Shown here: piece by piece, positions 44,794-57,700 of the stretch | Position numbering within the stretch: the stretch's first letter is position 1 | Layout: the number at the start of each line of letters is the position of its first letter | DNA from: Nostocoides jenkinsii Ben 74 | Lineage (GTDB): Bacteria; Actinomycetota; Actinomycetes; Actinomycetales; Dermatophilaceae | Length of the DNA: 64,000 bases | Direction: 5' to 3' | Assembly: GCF_001046875.1 (NCBI RefSeq) | Contig: NZ_HF571038.1 | Span: 565,203-629,202 of the forward strand | Program-made: the position numbers and the translations under genes | Notes under the pieces: generated by a model | The model's database searches: none | What the model was told of the DNA's origin: nothing | Seen by the model: the letters and a program-made list of their open reading frames with translations, nothing else

Positions 44794-44851
44794 TGGGATA
44801 ACCACAGCCAGAAAGCCACCCAAAGCGCCGGAAACTGGGATTGGGCGGGAA
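44794..44851. repeat. Right half of the split palindromic repeat
   Basis: Continues the repeat interrupted at 37969: AGAAAGCCACCCAAAGC corresponds to the right arm of the intact copy (36981-36996), and the segment ends with GGGCGGGAA as at 37016-37022. Joined to the left half it aligns base for base with the intact element, with scattered substitutions. Confidence 0.8.
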
Positions 44852-44904
44852 ATCCGCAGACCGGCTGGCGGGACGGGGACTTGTCTGGGGTTGCCTTCCC
44901 GGCC

Positions 44905-46428
44905 CTAGCCGACCAAGGTGTCGAGGATGAGTTGGCGGGCGGCCGCGGCGTCGGCCTGGCCCTTCATCTCCTTCATGACCTGGCCGATGAGGGCGCCGGC
45001 CGCCTGGACCTTGCCGTCGCGAACCTTCTGTGCCACATCGGGATTCGCCGCGATGACCTTGTCGACCGCGGCCTGAAGTGCGCCGGTGTCTTGCACCAAC
45101 TCCAGCCCACGCGCGTCGGCCACCGCCGTCGGCGTGCCCTCGCCGGCGAGAACGCCGTCCCAGACCTGGCGCGCCATCGCGTCGTTCAGCCGGCCGCCGG
45201 TGACCAGCGACTCCAACTCCACGACGTGAGCCGGAGTGACGGCGAGGGACGCGGCATACGTCGGCACATCCGAGCCCGCGTCATTGGCGCGGCGGGCGAT
45301 TTCGCCCGACCACCACTTGCGTGCGCCGGCGGGGGTGGCACCGGCGGTGACAGTCTCGTCGATCAGGTCGACAAGGCCGGCGTTGACGACATCACGCATC
45401 TCCAAATCGCTGTAGCCCCAGGCACTTTGGAGACGCTTGCGGCGGGCCGCGGGCGGCTCGGGGAGGGTCGCGCGCAGCGCCTCGACCATCTCGGTGCTCG
45501 GGGCAACCGGAACCAGATCGGGCTCAGGGAAGTAGCGGTAGTCCTCGGCGTCGGACTTCTCGCGGCCGGCGGTCGTGATGCCCGTGTCCTCGTGCCAATG
45601 CCGGGTCTCCTGCGTGACCTTGCCACCGGAGGACAGGATCGCCGCGTGGCGACCGATCTCGTAGCGCACCGCCCGCTCGACCGAGCGCAGCGAGTTGACA
45701 TTCTTGGTCTCACTGCGGATACCGAAGGTCGTCGAATCCTTCGGCATAAGAGAGAGATTCACATCGCAGCGCATTGAGCCCTGCTCCATTTTCACGTCCG
45801 AGACGGCGAGCGCCTTGAGCAGATCGCGCAGGGTCGCGACATACGCCTTGGCGATCTCCGGCGCCCGCTCCCCCGCGCCCGTCATAGGCTTGGTGACGAT
45901 CTCGATGAGCGGAATGCCGGCGCGGTTGTAATCGACCAGCGAGTGCGTCGCGCCGTGGATGCGACCGGTCGAGCCACCAACGTGCAGCGACTTGCCGGTG
46001 TCCTCCTCCATGTGCGCGCGCTCGATCTCGACGCGATAGGTCGAGCCATCCGCCAACTCGACGTCGAGGTGGCCGTTGAAGGCGATCGGCTCGTCATACT
46101 GCGAGGTCTGGAAGTTTTTGGGCATGTCCGGATAGAAGTAGTTCTTCCGGGCGAACCGGCACCAGCTCGCGATCTCGCAGTTGAGCGCGAGGCCGATGCG
46201 GATGGCGGACTCGACGCCCTTCTCATTGACCACCGGCAGGGCACCGGGCAAGCCGAGGCAAACCGGGCAGACCTGCGAATTGGGTTCTGCCCCAAAGGCG
46301 GTCGCGCAGCCGCAGAACATCTTGGTGTTGGTGCCCAGCTCGACGTGCACCTCCAGCCCCAGCACCGGATCGTATGCCGCGAGGGCCTCCTCGAAGGGCA
46401 GCGTGGCTTCGGCGGTCGCCTGGCTCAT
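44905..46428 (-). CDS. gatB: Asp-tRNA(Asn)/Glu-tRNA(Gln) amidotransferase subunit B
   Basis: tRNA-binding and kinase subunit of GatCAB, which activates the Glu (or Asp) carboxylate on mischarged tRNA. The 507-residue product has [19 protein letters not shown] near residue 23, then [20 protein letters not shown] with the zinc Cys pairs, the MRCDVNLSL segment near residue 222 and the C-terminal helical/YqeY-like tail from about residue 370. It lies 3 bp after gatA. The 3' side is now close to the transposon insertion, but the gene is intact. Confidence 0.97.
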   Translation of the reverse strand: MSQATAEATLPFEEALAAYDPVLGLEVHVELGTNTKMFCGCATAFGAEPNSQVCPVCLGLPGALPVVNEKGVESAIRIGLALNCEIASWCRFARKNYFYPDMPKNFQTSQYDEPIAFNGHLDVELADGSTYRVEIERAHMEEDTGKSLHVGGSTGRIHGATHSLVDYNRAGIPLIEIVTKPMTGAGERAPEIAKAYVATLRDLLKALAVSDVKMEQGSMRCDVNLSLMPKDSTTFGIRSETKNVNSLRSVERAVRYEIGRHAAILSSGGKVTQETRHWHEDTGITTAGREKSDAEDYRYFPEPDLVPVAPSTEMVEALRATLPEPPAARRKRLQSAWGYSDLEMRDVVNAGLVDLIDETVTAGATPAGARKWWSGEIARRANDAGSDVPTYAASLAVTPAHVVELESLVTGGRLNDAMARQVWDGVLAGEGTPTAVADARGLELVQDTGALQAAVDKVIAANPDVAQKVRDGKVQAAGALIGQVMKEMKGQADAAAARQLILDTLVG

Positions 46429-46431
46429 GGC

Positions 46432-47955
46432 TCAGGCCCCCTTTCCGGCGGCGGTGAGATCGGGTGCGGAGTGCAGGAGCGGGGCTCCCCAGGCGGACAG
46501 CAGGCGGGCTTCGAGGGCGGCGCCCACGGCATACAGGCGCTGGTCCTGCATGGCCGGGGCGAGGATCTGGAAGCCGACCGGGAGGCCGTCCTCGGGCGCG
46601 AGGCCACTCGGCAGGGACATGCCTGGGACGCCGGCGAGGTTGGCGGGGATCGTGGCAATGTCGTTGAGGTACATCGCCATTGGGTCATCGATCTTGTCGC
46701 CGAAGGCGAAGGCCGTCGTCGGTGCCGTCGGGCTGACGAGCACATCGGCGGCCTCGAAAGAGCGGGTAAAGTCGTCGGCGATCAACCGGCGGACCTTCTG
46801 GGCCGAGCCGTAGTAGGCGTCGTAGTAGCCACTGGAGAGGGCATAGGTGCCGAGGATGATGCGGCGCTTGACCTCGTCGCCGAAGCCTGCGTCGCGGGTC
46901 GCGGCCATGACCTGCTCGGCGCTTGGGTCGTCGATCCCCTGGGGCGCGACCCGCATGCCGTAACGCATGGCGTCGAACTTCGCGAGATTCGAGCTCGCCT
47001 CGCTCGGCAGGATGAGGTAGTAGGCCGCGAGGGCATACGTGAACGACGGGCAGGAGACCTCGACGACCTCAGCACCGGCATCGACCAAATGCTGCACCGC
47101 CTCATCGAAGCGCTGCTGGACCCCGGCCTGGAAGCCGTCGCCGGTCAGTTCGCGGATGATGCCGATCTTCATGCCGGAGACGTCAGCTCGGCGGGCGGCC
47201 TCGACGACCGCCGGGACGGGCGCATCGATGGAGGTGGAATCCATCGGGTCGTGCCCGGCCATCACCTCATGCAGCAGCGCCGTGTCGAGCACGGTGCGGG
47301 CGCACGGTCCGGCCTGATCGAGCGAACTGGCAAGTGCCACAAGGCCATAGCGGGAGACACCGCCATACGTTGGCTTGGTGCCAACGGTCCCGGTGACGGC
47401 GGCCGGCTGGCGGATCGAGCCACCGGTGTCGGTGCCGGTCGCCAGCGGCGCCTGGAAGGACGCGATGACGGAAGACGAGCCACCGCCCGAGCCGCCGGGG
47501 ATGCGATCGAGATCCCAGGGATTGCGGGAGGGGCCGTATGCCGAGTGTTCCGTCGAGGAGCCCATCGCGAACTCGTCCAGATTGGTCTTGCCGAGGATCG
47601 GCATACCGGCGGCCTTGAGGCGGGTGACCACGGTGCTGTCATAGGGCGGTATCCAGCCCTCCAGGATCTTCGACCCACAGGTTGTCGGCAGGCCCTTGGT
47701 GGTCATGACGTCCTTGACCGCGATCGGCACACCGGCCAGCGTCGGCAGACTCTCACCGGCCGCGCGGCGCTCGTCGATCGCGCGCGCGGCCGCCAGGGCA
47801 CCCTCGGCGTCGACATGCAGATAGGAGTGGACGACGCCGTCGACGGCGGCCGTGCGATCAAGGCAGGCCTGCGTGAGTTCCGCGGAGGAGATCTCGCGGG
47901 CAGCTAGGCGCGCGGCCAGGTCGGCAGCGCTGGCCGTGATGAGTTCGTTTGTCAC
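46432..47955 (-). CDS. gatA: Asp-tRNA(Asn)/Glu-tRNA(Gln) amidotransferase subunit A
   Basis: Amidase-signature glutaminase subunit that supplies ammonia to GatB. The 507-residue product has catalytic Lys in [13 protein letters not shown] near residue 80, the Ser-rich loop [19 protein letters not shown] near residue 153 and the nucleophilic Ser in [12 protein letters not shown] near residue 178. The loop GGSGGGSSS departs slightly from the common GGSSGGSAA, but the Ser-cisSer-Lys triad remains. It lies between gatC (20 bp) and gatB (3 bp). Confidence 0.96.
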   Translation of the reverse strand: MTNELITASAADLAARLAAREISSAELTQACLDRTAAVDGVVHSYLHVDAEGALAAARAIDERRAAGESLPTLAGVPIAVKDVMTTKGLPTTCGSKILEGWIPPYDSTVVTRLKAAGMPILGKTNLDEFAMGSSTEHSAYGPSRNPWDLDRIPGGSGGGSSSVIASFQAPLATGTDTGGSIRQPAAVTGTVGTKPTYGGVSRYGLVALASSLDQAGPCARTVLDTALLHEVMAGHDPMDSTSIDAPVPAVVEAARRADVSGMKIGIIRELTGDGFQAGVQQRFDEAVQHLVDAGAEVVEVSCPSFTYALAAYYLILPSEASSNLAKFDAMRYGMRVAPQGIDDPSAEQVMAATRDAGFGDEVKRRIILGTYALSSGYYDAYYGSAQKVRRLIADDFTRSFEAADVLVSPTAPTTAFAFGDKIDDPMAMYLNDIATIPANLAGVPGMSLPSGLAPEDGLPVGFQILAPAMQDQRLYAVGAALEARLLSAWGAPLLHSAPDLTAAGKGA

Positions 47956-47975
47956 AGTAGCGATCTCGCTCTTTA

Positions 47976-48272
47976 TCAGTCTTCGTCAAGAATGCGGGGC
48001 ACGGAGAAGCGCTGTTGATCTTGCTCAGGGGCACCGGACAGCGCGGCCTCGGCAGCAAGGGATGGGCGCACCTCGTCGGGCCGGGTCACATTCACCAAAG
48101 GCATCGGGTGCGACATCGGCGCCACATCACCGATGGGTGCGTTCTGCACGGTGGCCACCGATTCAAGGATGATCCCCAGCTCGCCGACCATCTTGTCAAG
48201 CTCGTCGTCGGACAACTCGATCCGGGCTAGCCCGGCAAGGTGCGCGACATCGGCGCGGGTCAATTCGGACAT
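47976..48272 (-). CDS. gatC: Asp-tRNA(Asn)/Glu-tRNA(Gln) amidotransferase subunit C
   Basis: A 98-residue GatC that clamps GatA to GatB. It has [22 protein letters not shown] at the N-terminus and the [20 protein letters not shown] region near residue 52. Normal length; first gene of the gatCAB operon. Confidence 0.97.
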   Translation of the reverse strand: MSELTRADVAHLAGLARIELSDDELDKMVGELGIILESVATVQNAPIGDVAPMSHPMPLVNVTRPDEVRPSLAAEAALSGAPEQDQQRFSVPRILDED

Positions 48273-48431
48273 GCGGCAAGTCTAGGCCGGTGGCTACGGG
48301 CGCCTTAACGTCTCCGGGGCGACGGCGCGGCAAAGGACACAGGAAGCGCACAGGCGGGGCCATGGGCTCGGACAGCGTCCACCTCTTGAGTAGGTCCACA
48401 GCAGAACACCCCGCCGATGCAGGAGCTTTCG

Positions 48432-50009
48432 ATGCAACCGCCCACCAAGATCACCAGTGCCGTGATCGCCGTCGCCGCCGCTTTCGGGCTGGCCGCGTGC
48501 AGCACCACGGTCACCGACTCGTCGGCCGCGACGAGCGCGACGAGTACCTCCAGCACGACCTCGACATCCTCGGGCGGGGCCGCCACGGCGGCGAACGCCG
48601 CCGCGTCCAGTTCAAAACTCCTCGCGGACAACGTCACGTCGCACGCCGAGGCGGACGACGCGGCATACGACTCGGTGGATGCGACCATCGCTCTCAAGGA
48701 CGGCGCGAGCACCACCAGTTCCGACGCCGGGGTCGCCATCAGTGGCGACACCATCACAATCAGCGCGCCCGGCACCTACCAACTGAGCGGAACCCTCAGC
48801 AACGGTTCCGTGGTGGTGGCCAGCGATGCCGAAGGCAAGGTTCGCCTGGTCCTGGACAACGCCTCGATCACCAACTCGGCCGGCGCTGCCATTGCCATCA
48901 CCGCGGCGGATGAGGTCGTGGTGGTCCTGGCCGATGGCACGACGAACGCGCTCGCCGACGGCACGGCATACGACACCTCCGCCGAGGACGCCCCAGATGC
49001 GGCGCTGTTCTCGATGGCGGACCTCACCATCGCGGGGTCGGGTGCGTTGACGGTCACGGGCAACACGAATGACGGCATCGCCAGCAAGGACGGCCTGGTC
49101 ATCCAGGCCGGGGATGTCACAGTAACGGCCGCGGATGATGGGATCCGGGGCAAGGACTACCTCATCGTCGAGGGCGGGACCCTTAACATCACCGCAGCCG
49201 ACGACGGTCTGAAGTCCGACAACGAGGCCGATGACACGGTCGGCTATGTGCTGTTGACCGGTGGGTCGGTCACCGTGTCGGCCGGCGACGATGGCATCCA
49301 CGCCGAAGGTGATCTCGGGATCAGCGGCGGCACCCTGACCGTCACGAAGTCCAACGAAGGCATCGAGGGCGCCAATATCGTCCTCGCCGGCGGGGCCACC
49401 ACCATCACCGCGAGCGACGACGGCGTCAACACCTCCTCTGGTTCGGGCGGAGGCGGCGGTATGGGCGGTGGCCCAGGCGGCGGCGGCATGCAGGACGACG
49501 GCTCGCTCCTGCAAATCAGCGGCGGCACGCTCGTGGTCGATGCCGGCGGAGACGGTCTCGATTCCAACGGCTCAACGGAGATTTCCGGCGGCACCATCGT
49601 GGTCTCCGGGCCCACCAGCAACGGCAACGGCTCCCTCGACTCCAATGGCGGCATCACCGTCACCGGCGGCACCGTGGTAGCCGCGGGCTCAGCCGGTATG
49701 GCGGAGTCGCCCAACTCGGCCTCGACCACCGGCTGGCTTCAAGTGAACTTCAACCCCGCCGTCGCGGCGGGCGAAACCCTGAGCATCGTCAGCGACGGCA
49801 AGGTCCTGGCGAGCTTCACGACGACGAAGGAGGTGGCCAACCTCGTGTTCGCCAGCCCAGATCTCAGCTCGACCGGCAGCTACGACATCTATCTCGGCGG
49901 CACGCTCGCCTCGGACAAGGTCGGCACATTCTCGGCGGGTGGCTCCATCGACGGCGCCGCCAGCCTCGGCACCGTTACGGCGGGCCAGGCCACGGGAGGG
50001 ATGCGCTGA
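48432..50009 (+). CDS. Secreted lipoprotein with right-handed beta-helix carbohydrate-binding domain (Cthe_2159-like)
   Basis: A 525-residue lipoprotein. The signal peptide ends in the lipobox LAAC (near residue 20), followed by a Ser/Thr-rich linker (~22-60). The rest is built from repeats of about 20-25 residues with patterns such as NDGIASKDGLVIQAGDVTVT, DDGIRGKDYLIVEGG and DDGLKSDNE. These match the calcium-binding polygalacturonate-binding beta helix typified by Cthe_2159. A Gly-rich insert lies near residue 342. The start follows AGGAG; an ATG 15 bp upstream is less well placed. It shares TGATG with the next gene, implying coupled translation. Confidence 0.87.
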   Translation: MQPPTKITSAVIAVAAAFGLAACSTTVTDSSAATSATSTSSTTSTSSGGAATAANAAASSSKLLADNVTSHAEADDAAYDSVDATIALKDGASTTSSDAGVAISGDTITISAPGTYQLSGTLSNGSVVVASDAEGKVRLVLDNASITNSAGAAIAITAADEVVVVLADGTTNALADGTAYDTSAEDAPDAALFSMADLTIAGSGALTVTGNTNDGIASKDGLVIQAGDVTVTAADDGIRGKDYLIVEGGTLNITAADDGLKSDNEADDTVGYVLLTGGSVTVSAGDDGIHAEGDLGISGGTLTVTKSNEGIEGANIVLAGGATTITASDDGVNTSSGSGGGGGMGGGPGGGGMQDDGSLLQISGGTLVVDAGGDGLDSNGSTEISGGTIVVSGPTSNGNGSLDSNGGITVTGGTVVAAGSAGMAESPNSASTTGWLQVNFNPAVAAGETLSIVSDGKVLASFTTTKEVANLVFASPDLSSTGSYDIYLGGTLASDKVGTFSAGGSIDGAASLGTVTAGQATGGMR

Positions 50010-50941
50010 TGGCTTCCTCAGTCTCGCGCCGCGCCGCGCTCGGCGGTGGCCTCGCCGTCCTCCTCGGCGGGAGCGGCACCGCGGGATGGGCCCTGAACCG
50101 CTATGTGATCGACCACGCGGAGGTCACCAATGCCTCGGAGCAGACCTCCACCGCCATCGAGGCAGTGCAGGCGTCGACCAAAGCCACCACGAGTACGGCC
50201 ACGAGTTATCAGAGCGACACGGCGACGATCTCGATCAAGACTGTCGAGACCGGGTCAGGCAGCGACAAGGTGACCTATTACGTTGCCGATATCACCGTGA
50301 GCGATGCGACCATCGTGAAGTCGGCCTTCGCGGACGACAGCTTCGGAACCAACATCATCGCCTACCCCTCGGTCATCGCCGAGCAGGCGGGCGCGGTGCT
50401 GGCGATCAATGGTGACTATTACGGCTTCCGCGAGACGGGCATCGAGATCCGCAACGGCATCATCTATCGCGATGCCGGGGCACGTCAGGGGCTCGCGTTC
50501 TATCAGGACGGCTCGATGAAGCTCTATGACGAGACGGCGACCAACGCCAAAACGTTGCTGTCACAAGGGGTTTGGCAGACCCTCTCGTTCGGACCCGGAC
50601 TCCTTCAGGACGGCAAAATCCTGGACGGCATCGAGGACGTCGAGGTGGACACCAACTTCGGCAATCACTCGATCCAGGGACAGCAGCCCCGCACGGGTAT
50701 CGGCTGGATCGAGGACAACCACCTGCTGTTCGTGGCGGTCGACGGCCGCAGCTCCGGCTACAGCCGTGGCGTCACGATGACCGAAATGGCCGAGATCTTC
50801 GCCGGCCTCGGCGCGAAGGTGGCCTACAACCTTGACGGCGGCGGCTCCACGGCCATGGTGTTCAACGGCGCCCTCGTCAACAACCCGCTCGGCAAGGGAA
50901 AGGAGCGTGGCACCAGCGACATCATCTACATTGCCGGCTAG
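50009..50941 (+). CDS. Tat-exported phosphodiester glycosidase family protein (NAGPA domain)
   Basis: A 310-residue protein. The N-terminus SRRAALGGGLAVLLGGSGTA is a twin-arginine signal. Residues ~110-310 form the NAGPA-like domain of phosphodiester glycosidases: AVLAINGDYYGFRETG near residue 128, SFGPGLLQDGK, PRTGIGWIEDNHLLFVAVDG near residue 226 and NLDGGGSTAMVFNG near residue 274. The family removes sugar phosphodiesters (for example GlcNAc-1-phosphodiester caps). Translationally coupled to the beta-helix lipoprotein, suggesting joint action on a cell-surface or external polysaccharide. Confidence 0.88.
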   Translation: MASSVSRRAALGGGLAVLLGGSGTAGWALNRYVIDHAEVTNASEQTSTAIEAVQASTKATTSTATSYQSDTATISIKTVETGSGSDKVTYYVADITVSDATIVKSAFADDSFGTNIIAYPSVIAEQAGAVLAINGDYYGFRETGIEIRNGIIYRDAGARQGLAFYQDGSMKLYDETATNAKTLLSQGVWQTLSFGPGLLQDGKILDGIEDVEVDTNFGNHSIQGQQPRTGIGWIEDNHLLFVAVDGRSSGYSRGVTMTEMAEIFAGLGAKVAYNLDGGGSTAMVFNGALVNNPLGKGKERGTSDIIYIAG

Positions 50942-50986
50942 GGCCCCGACCAGCGTGGCCACCGCGCGCCCAGCCCGGACCGCACG

Positions 50987-51025
50987 CCCTCACGACCCCG
51001 CCCCGGCGGGGTCGTGAGGGTTTTT
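50987..51025 (+). terminator. Intrinsic terminator after the glycosidase gene
   Basis: Perfect 16-bp stem (CCCTCACGACCCCGCC and complement, CC loop) followed by TTTTT at 51021-51025, 46 bp after the stop codon. Confidence 0.9.
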
Positions 51026-51030
51026 CGCAC

Positions 51031-51137
51031 CTGGTGAGGCTTTCGCCGCGGCTGGTGAGGCTTTCGTGCGGTGGTGAGGCGCTATAACGCCTCACGAGCG
51101 CGAGAAAGCCTCACCAACCGCACAAAAGCCTCACCAG
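51031..51137. repeat. Large palindromic array of GGTGAGGC boxes
   Basis: Three GGTGAGGC boxes (51033, 51054, 51073) in plus orientation are mirrored by three GCCTCAC(C) boxes (51089, 51108, 51128). Spacing is about 20 bp around a centre near 51084. The half-arms (CTGGTGAGGCTTTCG...) pair imperfectly over about 50 bp. It lies between the convergent glycosidase and ligA genes. Either a long RNA hairpin or a multi-site binding array. Confidence 0.8.
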
Positions 51138-51166
51138 ACCGTATGCCGCGCGGCCCGGCCAGCCGG

Positions 51167-55819
<4,653 letters not shown>

Positions 55820-55906
55820 ACTGACCAGGCGCTAACGCCCCCGTGGCCGCGCTTGGAGCCTTAGCGTCATGGCACTGCCAACCGGCACAAACATGGAGGT
55901 CAAGGC

Positions 55907-55987
55907 ATGAATTCGGGTTTGATTTGGACCATCGTCGGCGTCCTGCTGATCATCGCCCTACTGATGTGGATCCTGCCGCAGATGTGA
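55907..55987 (+). CDS. 26-residue single-span membrane peptide
   Basis: ATG frame preceded by GGAGG at 55895 with 7-nt spacing. It reads MNSGLIWTIVGVLLIIALLM followed by WILPQM, i.e. one membrane helix with almost no tails. It lies 87 bp after treY and 29 bp before the DJ-1/PfpI gene. Small hydrophobic proteins of this kind are often missed by annotation. Function unknown; the ribosome site and hydrophobicity argue that it is expressed. Confidence 0.65.
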   Translation: MNSGLIWTIVGVLLIIALLMWILPQM

Positions 55988-56016
55988 TGGCGCGGCCCGC
56001 GGATAGGGTCTGAGGC

Positions 56017-56595
56017 ATGGGACAAGTCGTGCTCTATGCCTTCGACACCATGGCGGACTGGGAGTACGCCTACATCACCACTGTGCTCCAAATGGAGGCC
56101 CGCGGCGGCGACGACCGTTATCGCTTGGTCGTCGCCGGCGCGGGCACCGAACCCGTGACCACGCTGGGCGGGCTGCGCGTGCTTCCCGAGACGACGCTGG
56201 ACGACCTCGATGAGAGCGATGTCGACCTGCTCCTCCTTCCGGGTGGCAACACCTGGTTGGACGGGGAACACAGTGCGGCGCTCGCCCTCGCGGGCCGTCT
56301 CCTCGACTCGGATCGCCAGGTCGCCGGCATCTGCGGGGCGACCCGGGCCCTCGCCCGAGCGGGGCTGCTGGAGCATCGCGCGCATGTCGTCGATGCGGAT
56401 GCCGACGAGCCGGACTACCCCGGACGCTCGGCCCGCGTGCACGCCTCGATCGCCCATGACGGGCCGCTGATCACCGCCATTGGCGAGGCGCCCTTGGAGT
56501 TCAGCCGGGCCGTCTTCATGGCGCTGGACCTCGACGATCAGGCCGGGATCGACGGCTGGTATGCCTCGTTCAAGGGCGTGCCGGACGCGCGGTGA
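56017..56595 (+). CDS. DJ-1/PfpI family protein
   Basis: A 192-residue class I glutamine amidotransferase-like protein. The nucleophile elbow is AGICGATRALARAGLL (Cys near residue 107); an acidic residue is in the early strand (ADWEYAYI), and LLLLPGGNTW lies near residue 72. Members act as chaperones, glyoxalases or amidases; which applies here is not visible. The 3' end overlaps the convergent acetyltransferase frame by 26 bp. Confidence 0.88.
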   Translation: MGQVVLYAFDTMADWEYAYITTVLQMEARGGDDRYRLVVAGAGTEPVTTLGGLRVLPETTLDDLDESDVDLLLLPGGNTWLDGEHSAALALAGRLLDSDRQVAGICGATRALARAGLLEHRAHVVDADADEPDYPGRSARVHASIAHDGPLITAIGEAPLEFSRAVFMALDLDDQAGIDGWYASFKGVPDAR

Positions 56596-57022
56596 GGCGC
56601 GTCAGGAAGCAACTATTCGGATCCTCCACATAGGAGCCAAAGCGGCCCGTCGCCGTGAAGCCGGCCGCGGCATACAGCCTGCGCGCAGGCGCGAAGAAGT
56701 CCATGCTCCCGGTTTCAAGCGATAGCCGCTCGACGCCGCGGTTGTCGGCGTCGGCGAGCAGGAAGGCGAGCATCGCGCGCCCGTGTCCGCGCCCGCGGGC
56801 GGCGGGGGCGACCCGCATACTCTTGATCTCTTCGTGCCCCGCTCCGAGGCGAGCAAGCGCCCCGGTCGCGACGATCTCGCCAATCTCAGCCACCGTCCGC
56901 TGGTCGAACAACTGGCTCTCCCCCAAGGCTTTCCACGTCGAGCGCGTGACGGCTCTGCGGTGGCGCCGTCGGTTCCAGCTCGTCCAGGTGCGCCTGGAGG
57001 AAGGTGCGCAGGGCCGGGTCAC
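56570..57022 (-). pseudogene. GNAT acetyltransferase, C-terminal part separated by a frameshift
   Basis: The frame holds the acetyl-CoA-binding core and C-terminus of a GNAT enzyme: EIVATGALARLGAGHEEIKSM, VAPAARGRGHGRAMLAFLL (the Q/RxxGxG/A loop), LSLETGSMDFFAPARRLYAAAGF and DPNSCFLTRL. The family N-terminus (RADLSDPALRTFLQAHLDEL...SRHALDVESL) is not in this frame but at the end of the kinase frame at 56886-57608. Reading GGGG instead of GGGGG at 56920-56924 joins the two. Either a frameshifted gene or a sequencing error; residues before about 35 of this frame are out-of-frame translation. Confidence 0.7.
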
Positions 57023-57608
57023 TCAGGTCGGCCCGGCTGATCCCGGTTGCCGTGGGCGCCGGCTCGCCGAGGTCCGGAAGCGTCGGCCACCGGTCCGCCG
57101 CCCAGGCCGTCCAGCTCCCGAATGGCGCGGGCGGGGGCGGCAGCGCGGCATACGACATCTCGTGCTCGGTGGGGACTTGGTATGCCGCGAGGAACCGGTC
57201 GTGGTCCGCCTCGCTCATCTCGAAGGTCTCGTGCGGGACGGTGCGCCACCGGTGCTCGGCCCGGCGGCGGCGCTCCCGCTCCTCCAGGGTCAGGTAGTGG
57301 AGTGCGAAGGTGCCGCCGGCCAGCGCCGCGATGGCGCGCACGGCATACCGCTCATCGGGGGACCAGCAGCCGAAGTCGAGGATCGCGTCGCTAGCCGAGA
57401 GCAGGGCGCGATAGGCGACCCAGACGAGCCGGCCCTCGAGGATGTCGCGGCGTCCTCCGGCATCGGACTCACCGAAGAGCGGTTGCATCCACTCATCCGG
57501 GCTGAGGCGGATGGCGTTGTCGCGGTGCTCGATCTGCCGGGCGAGGGTCGTCTTGCCGGTGCCAGGCAGGCCGGTGGTGAGATGGAGCACCGGCAGGCGG
57601 GGACGCAT
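56886..57608 (-). CDS. AAA-type P-loop kinase, in frame with the N-terminus of the frameshifted GNAT
   Basis: A 240-residue frame. Residues 1-~190 form an AAA_33-type zeta-toxin/polynucleotide-kinase-like domain: Walker A TTGLPGTGKTTLARQIE near residue 10, LSPDEWMQPLFGE near residue 35, and the lid Arg cluster EERERRRRAEHRWRT near residue 107. Such proteins phosphorylate small molecules or nucleosides. Residues ~200-232 are the start of a GNAT domain, cut short by a frameshift at a G5 tract. A kinase-GNAT fusion of about 345 residues would result if the frame were restored. Confidence 0.8.
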   Translation of the reverse strand: MRPRLPVLHLTTGLPGTGKTTLARQIEHRDNAIRLSPDEWMQPLFGESDAGGRRDILEGRLVWVAYRALLSASDAILDFGCWSPDERYAVRAIAALAGGTFALHYLTLEERERRRRAEHRWRTVPHETFEMSEADHDRFLAAYQVPTEHEMSYAALPPPPAPFGSWTAWAADRWPTLPDLGEPAPTATGISRADLSDPALRTFLQAHLDELEPTAPPQSRHALDVESLGGEPVVRPADGG

Positions 57609-57700
57609 GGCGCCGATCCTCGCATCTGTCCCTCCGAGCATGCACAATGGCGCCCACAACCCATTCCGCCGGCCGCGGACCAACTCCAGGAGGGTCGACG

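Noticed and set aside
48612-49514. 300-codon minus-strand frame opposite the beta-helix lipoprotein
   Set aside because: Shadow of a repetitive gene; the plus-strand frame has a lipobox and beta-helix repeats.
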